A stretch of 24,902 nt of DNA from contig JAEWEN010000039.1 in NCBI GenBank assembly GCA_023389275.1, forward strand, positions 1-24,902. The letters run 5' to 3'. Under the pieces are notes generated by a model, which saw nothing but the letters and a program-made list of their open reading frames with translations, ran no database searches and had not been told where the DNA came from. The DNA is from Bacillota bacterium. Its GTDB lineage: Bacteria; Bacillota; Clostridia; Clostridiales; Caloramatoraceae. The translations under genes and the position numbers were made by a program. This document shows, one piece after another, positions 1-6,600 of the stretch. The stretch's first letter is position 1. Each line of letters starts with the position of its first letter.

Positions 1-974
1 GCGTATTCTTCAACATCAAAAAGGCTTTCTACTCTAACTGTACCTGGAATTGAAACTCTTGATAAATCATTTCTTTCAAGGTCAATAATCATTAAAAGCT
101 CTGATCTTGTTTTTTCACTATTATATAAGTAATCTTTTAATTTATTATTTTCCTTAATATCATCTACTCTAGGAACAGTTCCTTTTATTGGTCTTGTTGT
201 AATCTTGTTTCCTCTTTTTCTTAAAAACTGCTCCGGAGATGTTGAAAGTACATAATTGCCTTCACTAATATCTAAAAATGCATTATAAGGCCCACGATTT
301 ACTTTTCTAAATCTTGAGTAAAGCTTATGAGCATCTACACTTCCATATCCTGAAAACTGCTGAGCTATGTTTACTTCGTAAACATCACCTTTTTTAATAT
401 AATTTCTAACACCTGTTACCTTATCTTCGAACTCTTCTTTTGTAAAGTTTGAAGTAAGTTTTATACCTGTTATACTTTCCATTGGATATTCTAACCCTTT
501 TAGATTCTTTAAAGTATCAACTAAATAATCATCATCAGTGTGAATATATGTTTTTTGTTTAACATGATCTATAAAAATAAAGTCTTCATAGTATCCAAAA
601 TATATATCTGGTATTTTAAAAGAGTCAGGATTTGATTTTTTAACACCCATTAATTCCATACCATAATCATATGATAAATATCCTACAAATCCTCCATCAA
701 ATAAAAGCCCTGTATTTAATTTTTTCTTTTCTGCTATAGACTTGTCTAAAACATTTAATATATCATCATTAACTTCATTTTTTATACCATTTTTTTCTAC
801 AAATACTTTTCTATTTGAATAAGTTATTATTTCTTTAGGATTAAAAACTATTATAGAATTATCTCCTGTATCCTTTATTTTCACACTACTTTCAAGAAGA
901 TGTGTGTTTTCTCCATTCACCTTCATATAAGCATAAAAAGGATCTAAACAATAATCTAGTACAGTTAGAGCCAT
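1..974 (-). CDS. pabB: Aminodeoxychorismate synthase component I, C-terminus cut by window edge
   Basis: Cytosolic chorismate-utilising enzyme that uses ammonia from PabA to make 4-amino-4-deoxychorismate, the precursor of p-aminobenzoate and folate. About 324 codons are visible, starting MALTVLDYCLDPFYAY. They include GGFVGYLSYDYGMEL, the segment GDVYEVNIAQQFSG, a PIKGT motif near 181-195, and a segment close to LLMIIDLERNDLSRV near 70-115. The lysine in PIKGT is what the family shows in PabB; anthranilate synthase TrpE normally has PIAGT, so PabB is preferred over TrpE. The start ATG (974-972) shares one base with the pabA stop codon, and an AGAGGTG SD lies just upstream, so translation is probably coupled. 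The C-terminal part of the catalytic domain lies outside the window. A PabC lyase gene is not visible and may follow. Confidence 0.9.
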   Translation of the reverse strand, partial: MALTVLDYCLDPFYAYMKVNGENTHLLESSVKIKDTGDNSIIVFNPKEIITYSNRKVFVEKNGIKNEVNDDILNVLDKSIAEKKKLNTGLLFDGGFVGYLSYDYGMELMGVKKSNPDSFKIPDIYFGYYEDFIFIDHVKQKTYIHTDDDYLVDTLKNLKGLEYPMESITGIKLTSNFTKEEFEDKVTGVRNYIKKGDVYEVNIAQQFSGYGSVDAHKLYSRFRKVNRGPYNAFLDISEGNYVLSTSPEQFLRKRGNKITTRPIKGTVPRVDDIKENNKLKDYLYNSEKTRSELLMIIDLERNDLSRVSIPGTVRVESLFDVEEY

Positions 975-1543
975 TACTTGTCACCTCTTAAAAAGTTTTT
1001 TAACATATCTAAGCCATGTTCTGTTAATATAGCTTCTGGATGAAACTGAACACCTTCTATTTTGTATTTATTATGTCTTACTCCCATAATAACTCCATCT
1101 TCAGTTTCAGCAGTTATCTCAAGTTCCTTTGGAAGACTTTCTCTTGAAATAGAAAGTGAGTGATATCTTGTAACATTTAAAGGATTTTTAAGTCCTTTAA
1201 ATACACCACGTCCATCATGTTTAATAGTGTGAACCTTTCCATGTACAGGCTCCTTACCTTCAACTACACTTCCTCCAAAATAAGTACCTATACACTGATG
1301 TCCAAGACATACTCCAAGTATAGGTATTATACCCTTAAATTTAGCTAATATTTCAAGTGGTAATTTAGCCTCCTCAGGAGTACCTGGTCCTGGAGATAAT
1401 ACTATATAATCTGGGTTCATTTTTTCAATATCTAATATAGTTATCTCATCTCTTCCTTTTACTATGGTTTCTTCTCCTAACATAATAAAATAATGATGTA
1501 AGTTATAAGTAAAAGAATCATAATTATCAACAATTAGTACCAT
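974..1543 (-). CDS. pabA: Glutamine amidotransferase subunit of aminodeoxychorismate/anthranilate synthase
   Basis: Class I glutamine amidotransferase of 189 residues, the usual family size. It hydrolyses glutamine and passes ammonia to PabB. Visible signatures are DNYDSFTYNL at the N-terminus, the oxyanion strand LSPGPGTPEEA (about 50-60), the nucleophile elbow GVCLGHQCIG (Cys about 79) and VQFHPEA with the catalytic His-Glu pair (about 166-172). The start ATG at 1543 follows a GGAGG at good spacing. It is first in the operon, with pabB one base behind. In many firmicutes one such subunit serves both PabB and TrpE; here only PabB is adjacent, so pabA is the better name, though an amphibolic role cannot be excluded. 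Confidence 0.9.
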   Translation of the reverse strand: MVLIVDNYDSFTYNLHHYFIMLGEETIVKGRDEITILDIEKMNPDYIVLSPGPGTPEEAKLPLEILAKFKGIIPILGVCLGHQCIGTYFGGSVVEGKEPVHGKVHTIKHDGRGVFKGLKNPLNVTRYHSLSISRESLPKELEITAETEDGVIMGVRHNKYKIEGVQFHPEAILTEHGLDMLKNFLRGDK

Positions 1544-1686
1544 CTAATCAATCCTCCAAGCCAAAATTACTCTTCTATAATTCTATCATAAATTCTACAT
1601 ATTTAAATGTAATTTTTAGCTATAATATTATGTTATAAGCTATTTTTTCTTATTAAATTTTTGTTAATATTTTAAACGTTATATTA

Positions 1687-1716
1687 TTGACAATCTAATG
1701 TTTACTATAGTATCAT
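1687..1716 (+). promoter_or_regulatory. Candidate sigma-A promoter in the pabA/GerMN divergent region
   Basis: TTGACA (1687-1692), an 18-base spacer and TATCAT (1711-1716). An 8-bp inverted repeat, ATGTTTAC (1698-1705) and GTAAACAT (1724-1731), brackets the -10 like an operator. The predicted transcript would start near 1723, run into the hairpin at 1778-1805, and could either stop there or continue into the GerMN gene. No clear pabA promoter was found on the minus strand in the rest of the 1544-1882 gap. Confidence 0.45.
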
Positions 1717-1777
1717 AAATGTTGTAAACATGCTCTATACATTTCACTTCAACATCTAAAATTAACCTTATCCCAAT

Positions 1778-1820
1778 GGTTATAGTTAAAACATTAACTA
1801 TAACCTACTTTTTATTTTTT
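1778..1820 (+). terminator. Perfect 12-bp hairpin followed by a T-rich run
   Basis: GGTTATAGTTAA, loop AACA, TTAACTATAACC (1778-1805), then TACTTTTTATTTTTT. The hairpin is perfect but AT-rich, so termination may be partial. The T-rich run follows only on the plus strand. No annotated gene precedes it on that strand, so it must act on a short transcript from the 1687 promoter, or else as an attenuator of the GerMN gene. Confidence 0.45.
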
Positions 1821-1847
1821 GCCTTTTTTATTTATCTAAGATATAAT
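1819..1847 (+). promoter_or_regulatory. Candidate proximal promoter of the GerMN lipoprotein gene
   Basis: TTGCCT (1819-1824), a 17-base spacer and a perfect TATAAT (1842-1847). It lies 36 bases upstream of the GerMN start codon, with an AAGGAGGG SD between. Its -35 overlaps the end of the T-rich run after the hairpin. Confidence 0.5.
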
Positions 1848-1882
1848 ATAAGTTAACTTTATATGAATAAGGAGGGAATTTT

Positions 1883-2899
1883 ATGAAAAAAAATCTCGCT
1901 ATTCTTCTAACATTTACGATTATTTCCGTATTTTTAGTTGTTTCTTGTGGAAAAAACAGTGCAAAAGCTGATAATAAACCTGTAGAAACTCCACAAGTTT
2001 CTACCTCTGATTTAAAAACTTTATTTCCATATTCAGAAGGTGTAGAGCTTACATATAATGACGGATTAAACAATATCAAGGTAAAAATAGAAGAATTATC
2101 TAATAATTCAATTACTATTTCTCATGAAGAAAAAACAAAAATCGATTTTTCAAATGAAGGAATAAAATCTAATGAAGATTTTCTATTAAAGCTTCCTGTT
2201 GAAAAAAATGCTTCTTGGGAAACTTCTAAAGGAAAAGCTACAATAAAAAATGATAAATATGTTCTTTCAACAGCTCTTGGTAATATAGAAACTATAGAAG
2301 TAGAAATAGAAAATTATGCAACTTACTATATTGCTAGAAACTTTGGTATTGTAAAGATTATTAACAAAAAAGAAGGTAAAGAAACTTCTTATGAATTAAT
2401 AGGTATTAATGCACCTTCAAAGGAGTCTAAACCTGTAGAAACTCCTGAAAATCCTACTCCTTCCTTAGAAAAATCAAATGTTAACAAAGTATTTTACTAT
2501 GATGTTGTAGAAGATAGAATGGTGTACACTAGTGTAAAAGAACAAGTTGTAGATAAAAACAATGCTCCAAAAGTTTTTGAATCATTATTTAAAAACTCTC
2601 CTAATAGTGATATAAGTCCTTTAATGCCATCTAATACTAAAATTAAAAGTATAGACGTAGATAAAAAATCTTCAACTGTTACTATTGATGTTTCTGAAGT
2701 ATTTACAGAAACAATGAATCTAGGTTCTAGTGGCGAAATTGGTGTTTTAAATGGTATAGCATACACTTTAGGAAATACATATAACTGTGAAAATGTTGTT
2801 ATAACAGTTAATGGAGGAAAGTTTACAACTGGACATTCTGACGTATCTAAAGAAAATCCTATTAAAGCTGAACCTTCTAAAGCTGAAAAATTAAATTAA
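1883..2899 (+). CDS. GerMN-domain lipoprotein
   Basis: Predicted exported lipoprotein of 338 residues. A basic N-terminus and hydrophobic stretch (about 4-20) end in the lipobox LVVSC, with Cys22 as the lipidation site. Residues about 40-175 form a beta-rich domain that is not recognised. Residues about 226-318 match the GerMN (sporulation/germination) domain in pattern: EXLFXXXP, a TVTIDVS strand, then LNGIAYTLGN. Proline- and glutamate-rich linkers at 32-38 and 183-190 repeat the string KPVETP. GerM of Bacillus is needed for normal spore germination and peptidoglycan work in sporulation, but GerMN domains also occur in other envelope proteins, so a spore role is inference. The SD AAGGAGGG supports the start. 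It is transcribed alone and ends at a bidirectional terminator. Confidence 0.8.
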   Translation: MKKNLAILLTFTIISVFLVVSCGKNSAKADNKPVETPQVSTSDLKTLFPYSEGVELTYNDGLNNIKVKIEELSNNSITISHEEKTKIDFSNEGIKSNEDFLLKLPVEKNASWETSKGKATIKNDKYVLSTALGNIETIEVEIENYATYYIARNFGIVKIINKKEGKETSYELIGINAPSKESKPVETPENPTPSLEKSNVNKVFYYDVVEDRMVYTSVKEQVVDKNNAPKVFESLFKNSPNSDISPLMPSNTKIKSIDVDKKSSTVTIDVSEVFTETMNLGSSGEIGVLNGIAYTLGNTYNCENVVITVNGGKFTTGHSDVSKENPIKAEPSKAEKLN

Positions 2900-2928
2900 A
2901 AAACAAGGGAAAAATTCCCTTGTTTTTT
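2898..2928. terminator. Bidirectional terminator between the GerMN gene and udk
   Basis: A 14-bp stem, AAAAAACAAGGGAA (2898-2911) and TTCCCTTGTTTTTT (2915-2928), with a 3-base loop. It has A and T runs on opposite sides, so it works in both directions. It overlaps the ends of the two convergent genes. Confidence 0.9.
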
Positions 2929-3541
2929 AATTTACTATTTGATTAATTCTAGCTTTTAAAATATCTATTGCTACAGTGTTATATCCACCTTCTGGAACTA
3001 TAACATCAGCATATCTTTTAGTAGGCTCTATAAATTCTAAATGCATAGGTCTTACTGAATTTATATATTGGGTTATAACAGAATCTAAGGTTCTTCCTCT
3101 TTCTTCTATGTCCCTTTTTATTCTCCTAACTATTCTAATATCTGAATCTGTATCAACAAATACTTTTATATCCATTAAATCCCTTATTTCTTTTTCAACA
3201 AATATCATAAGTCCCTCAACTATAATAATAGGACATGGGTTTATTTTTTCTGTTTTATCTACCCTATTGTGAATAGAAAAATCATATACAGGCTTTTCTA
3301 CAGCTTCATTATTTAAAAGCATTTTTAAATGTTTCTTCATAAGATCATTATCAAAAGCATCTGGATGATCATAATTTGTTTTTATTCTTTCATCCATTGT
3401 TAAGTGGCTTTGATCTTTATAGTAAGAGTCTTGCTGAATCATACATATTTGTTTTGATGGTAAACTATTATATATTTCTTTAGCTACTGTACTTTTACCA
3501 GAGCCTGTTCCCCCTGCTATTCCTATTAGTATTGGCCTCAT
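2927..3541 (-). CDS. udk: Uridine kinase
   Basis: Phosphorylates uridine and cytidine to UMP and CMP with ATP or GTP in pyrimidine salvage; cytosolic. At 204 residues it is normal for the family. It shows the P-loop GGTGSGKST (about 10-18), QDSYYKD (about 37-43), YDHPDAFD (about 57-64), YDFSIHNR, the lid and second nucleotide region RRIKRDIEERGR (about 139-150) and VIPEGGYN near the end. The ATG at 3541 is one base after the trhP stop, with its SD (AGGAG) inside the end of trhP, so it is the last gene of trmR-trhP-udk. The same order (yrrM-yrrN-yrrO-udk) is known in Bacillus subtilis. Confidence 0.93.
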   Translation of the reverse strand: MRPILIGIAGGTGSGKSTVAKEIYNSLPSKQICMIQQDSYYKDQSHLTMDERIKTNYDHPDAFDNDLMKKHLKMLLNNEAVEKPVYDFSIHNRVDKTEKINPCPIIIVEGLMIFVEKEIRDLMDIKVFVDTDSDIRIVRRIKRDIEERGRTLDSVITQYINSVRPMHLEFIEPTKRYADVIVPEGGYNTVAIDILKARINQIVN

Positions 3542-3542
3542 G

Positions 3543-4766
3543 TTATTCTCCTTTCTCTTTAACTATCATATCAAAAGGCTTTAATTCTTTTTCACATTTT
3601 ATTTTGTATATCATTAAAGGATGAGGTGCATCTTCAAGTTCTTCTCCATTTTCATTCCAAATATGATCTAGTGTTAAAACATAGTTATCATCCTTTGGAC
3701 TTAAAACTTCTACCTGCTCTCCTTTAAAAACTTTGTTTCTTTGTTCAATAGTTGCTATTTTTGTTTCTTTATCATAATCTAATACAAGACCCATTATATC
3801 ATGAGTTCTAACATAAGTGGCAGTGGAAAGTATTTGCTTTCTTGGCTTTCCATAGTAAAAACCTGTTGAAAACTCTCTATGACTTGATCTTGAAACTTCT
3901 TCCATCCACTTTGGATCAAATTTATAGTTTTCTTTATCAGCAAGATAAGCATCTATTGCCATTCTATATGCTTTAATTACACTTGCTACATAATATGAAC
4001 TTTTCATTCTTCCTTCTATTTTAAAGCTAACTATTCCACTTTCAATAAGCTCTGGAATGTATTCTATCATACAAAGATCATGTGAGTTCATAATATATGT
4101 TCCTCTTTCATCCTCAGTAATTTCAAAATACTCTCCAGGTCTTTTTTCTTCAACTAAATGATATTTATATCTACAAGCATGTGAACATGCTCCTCTATTT
4201 GCATCTCTACCTGTCATGTAATTTGAAAGAAGACATCTTCCTGAGTATGACATACACATAGCTCCATGTACAAAAGCTTCTATTTCCATATCCTCAGGCA
4301 TTTTTTCTCTCATTACCTTAATTTCTTTCATAGATAATTCTCTTGCTAAAACTATTCTTTTAGCACCAAGTTTATGCCATAATTCAGCTGTTTTATAATT
4401 TGTGTTATTAGCCTGTGTACTTACATGCACTTCAAGATTAGGTGCAACTTCTCTAACAATAGAGAAAATTCCAAGGTCTGATACTATTACCGCATCTATT
4501 CCAACTTCTTCTAATGTTTTAATATATTCTGGCATTCTTTCAATATCTTCATTGTGGGCAAATATATTAACAGTAACGTATATTTTTTTACCTCTTGAAT
4601 GAACAAATTCAACTGCCTCTTTCATATCTTCATAGGTAAAATTATCTGCTTTAGCTCTTAAACTAAAAGCTTCTCCCCCTATGTATACAGCATCTGCTCC
4701 ATAAATAATTGCTGTTTTTAATTTTTCTAGATTTCCAGCTGGAGCTAATAGCTCTATTTTATTCAT
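3543..4766 (-). CDS. trhP: Peptidase U32 family protein, probable tRNA wobble uridine hydroxylase TrhP
   Basis: 407-residue U32-family protein. TrhP proteins make 5-hydroxyuridine at tRNA position 34, using prephenate and an iron-sulfur cluster; despite the family name they are not known proteases. Visible features are the N-terminal strand ELLAPAGNLEKL, YGADAVYIGG, and the family signature EAFVHGAMCMSYSGRC with Cys171 and Cys178. Cys194 and Cys198 follow in GACSHACRY, with Cys232 further on, as candidate cluster ligands, then SFKIEGRMKS. The C-terminal 80 residues look like the usual U32 beta-domain. The start overlaps the end of the upstream methyltransferase by eight bases, indicating coupling. 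B. subtilis carries two U32 genes (yrrN, yrrO) at this place; only one is present here. The assignment rests on family and neighbourhood. Confidence 0.82.
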   Translation of the reverse strand: MNKIELLAPAGNLEKLKTAIIYGADAVYIGGEAFSLRAKADNFTYEDMKEAVEFVHSRGKKIYVTVNIFAHNEDIERMPEYIKTLEEVGIDAVIVSDLGIFSIVREVAPNLEVHVSTQANNTNYKTAELWHKLGAKRIVLARELSMKEIKVMREKMPEDMEIEAFVHGAMCMSYSGRCLLSNYMTGRDANRGACSHACRYKYHLVEEKRPGEYFEITEDERGTYIMNSHDLCMIEYIPELIESGIVSFKIEGRMKSSYYVASVIKAYRMAIDAYLADKENYKFDPKWMEEVSRSSHREFSTGFYYGKPRKQILSTATYVRTHDIMGLVLDYDKETKIATIEQRNKVFKGEQVEVLSPKDDNYVLTLDHIWNENGEELEDAPHPLMIYKIKCEKELKPFDMIVKEKGE

Positions 4767-5421
4767 TTACATCACTCCCTAGTTTACATGTTAGTGCAAC
4801 ACCATCTCCAATTGGTAGTATTACAGTTTCTAGATTTTCGCTATTTGATATATTTTCAAGATATTTTCTCATGCGTTTAACAATTGTAATCTTTCTTCTT
4901 ATAAGAAGATCATTTGTTGCTACCATTCCTCTAAATAAAACATTATCAGAAATCAAAAGTCCCCCTACCTTTAATCTTTTTAAACATAAATTTAAAAAGT
5001 GGTCATAGTGTCCTTTAGCAGCATCTAAAAATATCATATCATATTCCCCTTGAATATTTTCTAAAACTTCTAGGGCATCACCTTTTATTAAATTAATATT
5101 TTTATCATATCCTAATTTTTTTATATTTTCTACGGCAATTTGTGCCATATCTTCATTTCTCTCTATTGTTGTAACTTTTGAGTCTTCTCCTGCTGCTTCT
5201 ACCATAACAGATGCAGAATATCCTATAGCAGTTCCAACTTCTAATATACTTTTTATATTATGAGACTTTATTATAACCTTTAAAAACTGTGCAACTTCTT
5301 TATGTATTATAGGAACATTATTTTCTACGCCATAATCTTCCATACATTTAATATAGCCTTTATGATCTTTTATTAAGCCTCTTATATAGTCTTCTATATA
5401 ATCGTAACTTACGTTGCTCAT
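4759..5421 (-). CDS. trmR: SAM-dependent O-methyltransferase, probable tRNA 5-hydroxyuridine methyltransferase TrmR
   Basis: 220-residue class I methyltransferase of the catechol-O-methyltransferase-like group. Visible features are the SAM-binding loop ILEVGTAIGYSA (59-70), an acidic second strand TTIERNE (84-90), and the metal-binding set LDAAKG (Asp133) with SDN (Asp159-Asn160). The B. subtilis orthologue by position, YrrM/TrmR, methylates ho5U34 to mo5U34 in tRNA, and the next gene encodes the likely ho5U-forming enzyme. Substrate assignment is therefore by context; O-methyltransferases of this fold also act on small catechols. An AAGGAGG SD precedes ATG 5421. A 26-bp palindrome lies a few bases further upstream. 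Confidence 0.8.
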   Translation of the reverse strand: MSNVSYDYIEDYIRGLIKDHKGYIKCMEDYGVENNVPIIHKEVAQFLKVIIKSHNIKSILEVGTAIGYSASVMVEAAGEDSKVTTIERNEDMAQIAVENIKKLGYDKNINLIKGDALEVLENIQGEYDMIFLDAAKGHYDHFLNLCLKRLKVGGLLISDNVLFRGMVATNDLLIRRKITIVKRMRKYLENISNSENLETVILPIGDGVALTCKLGSDVNE

Positions 5422-5439
5422 CGTTTCCTCCTTAAAATG

Positions 5440-5465
5440 TAAACATAATTTATAAATTATGTTTA
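5440..5465. promoter_or_regulatory. 26-bp perfect palindrome in front of trmR
   Basis: The half-site TAAACATAATTTA (5440-5452) is followed directly by its exact reverse complement (5453-5465), just upstream of the trmR SD. A TATAAA lies in its centre on the minus strand, with a weak TTGTAG 16 bases before it, so it could be an operator over a -10. It could also fold as an RNA hairpin in the leader. No T run follows on the minus strand, so it is not a normal terminator. Confidence 0.55.
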
Positions 5466-5474
5466 TGTTACTAC

Positions 5475-5515
5475 AAAAAACAATACATGGAAAGCTATTA
5501 TTCTCCCCATGTATT
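5475..5515 (-). terminator. Intrinsic terminator after mltG
   Basis: On the minus strand, AATACATGG pairs with CCATGTATT (9 bp, at 5507-5515 and 5482-5490), followed by GTTTTTT (5475-5481). It separates mltG from trmR, which then needs its own promoter. Confidence 0.8.
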
Positions 5516-5520
5516 ATTTA

Positions 5521-6537
5521 CTATATATTAGAGGCTTTCTTAGCCTTTAAAAATTCATTATAATCCTTAGTAAAGAAATGCTTTCCACTGTTTTGAAGAA
5601 CAAAATATATGTAATCATGCTGAGATGGATTAATAGCAGCATTTACAGATTTTATTCCTGGACTTGCTATAGGCCCTAATGGAAGTCCCTTATTTTTATA
5701 AGTATTATAAGGAGAGTCAACTTCTAAATCTTTATTGTATAACTTATCCTTATGAGATCCTAATGCATATAAAACAGTAGCGCAAGACTGAAGTTTCATA
5801 TCTGATTTTATTCTATTATAAAATACACCTGATATAATAGGTCTTTCTTCGTCACTTCTTGCCTCTTTTTCAACAACAGATGCCATTGTTACAATATCAT
5901 CCTCTGAAATTAAAAGCTTTTTAGCGCCTTCCTTTATTGAAGGATAAACTGTTTCATTAAAGTTAGTAAGCATTTTTGATATTACTTCATTATTTGAAGA
6001 ATCTTTTTTAAATTCGTAGGTATCTGGATATAAATATCCTTCTAATCTAAACTTTCTTCCACTTGGAATATTTTTAACAAAATCAAATTTTGAAAAATCA
6101 CCTGTGTTAATTTCGTTTATGAATTCTTGTTTACTTGATATAACCTTTTCACTAAGTAGCTTATCTGCTATTTGGTTTACAGAAAAACCTTCTGGTATAG
6201 TTACTGTAATAAATCTATCCTTAGCTGTTTTACCACTTGCAATATCATCAAGCATAGACTTTACTGATGAATCAGTTTTAAATTCATAAACTCCTTTAGA
6301 AAATTTATCTTCTCCTTTAAAACCTAAATAAGCTGAAGCTATAAATGGAATTTTAACAGCTCCTACTTTTTCTAATTTATTTATAACATCTTTTTTTGTG
6401 TCATTTTTACTTATATTAATCTCAAATGTTCTACTTCCACTTGAAATTGGCATAATAAGATAAACAAATGAACCTACTAAACAAAGAAAAATTATTAAAC
6501 CAATTAGTATTGCTACTAACTTCTTTTTAGCTTTCAT
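5521..6537 (-). CDS. mltG: Endolytic murein transglycosylase MltG (YceG-like)
   Basis: Membrane-anchored lytic transglycosylase of 338 residues that cleaves nascent peptidoglycan strands. One N-terminal transmembrane segment (about 8-29) precedes an extracytoplasmic region. Residues about 36-108 fit the LysM-like subdomain and the rest the catalytic domain, with RLEGYLYPDTYEF (164-176), VVEKEA with the probable catalytic Glu223, SGVFYNRI and MKLQSCATVLYALG. The length is close to other MltG proteins. The ATG follows a GTGGTGA SD. It stands alone between typA and a terminator. In B. subtilis the same gene (yrrL) precedes yrrM. Confidence 0.92.
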   Translation of the reverse strand: MKAKKKLVAILIGLIIFLCLVGSFVYLIMPISSGSRTFEINISKNDTKKDVINKLEKVGAVKIPFIASAYLGFKGEDKFSKGVYEFKTDSSVKSMLDDIASGKTAKDRFITVTIPEGFSVNQIADKLLSEKVISSKQEFINEINTGDFSKFDFVKNIPSGRKFRLEGYLYPDTYEFKKDSSNNEVISKMLTNFNETVYPSIKEGAKKLLISEDDIVTMASVVEKEARSDEERPIISGVFYNRIKSDMKLQSCATVLYALGSHKDKLYNKDLEVDSPYNTYKNKGLPLGPIASPGIKSVNAAINPSQHDYIYFVLQNSGKHFFTKDYNEFLKAKKASNI

Positions 6538-6567
6538 TAAATCACCACTTTAAAATTTATTAAAGTA

Positions 6568-6596
6568 ATTATATCTCTTATTGCCTTTTTCTACAA
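6568..6596 (-). promoter_or_regulatory. Candidate mltG promoter
   Basis: Minus-strand TTGTAG (6596-6591), a 17-base spacer and a perfect TATAAT (6573-6568). It lies between the typA stop and the mltG start, about 30 bases before the ATG. The -35 is weak. Confidence 0.45.
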
Positions 6597-6600
6597 GGTA

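Noticed and set aside
1..974. Anthranilate synthase TrpE for the partial chorismate enzyme
   Set aside because: It carries PIKGT, not PIAGT, and no trp gene is nearby; isochorismate synthase also has the lysine but would not be paired with a glutaminase.
1828..2079. 83-codon minus-strand frame over the GerMN gene start
   Set aside because: Opposite a well-supported lipoprotein gene; no SD and no motif.
3543..4766. Collagenase-like protease for the U32 protein
   Set aside because: Cysteine motif and trmR-udk neighbourhood fit the tRNA hydroxylase branch; the protease label is historical.
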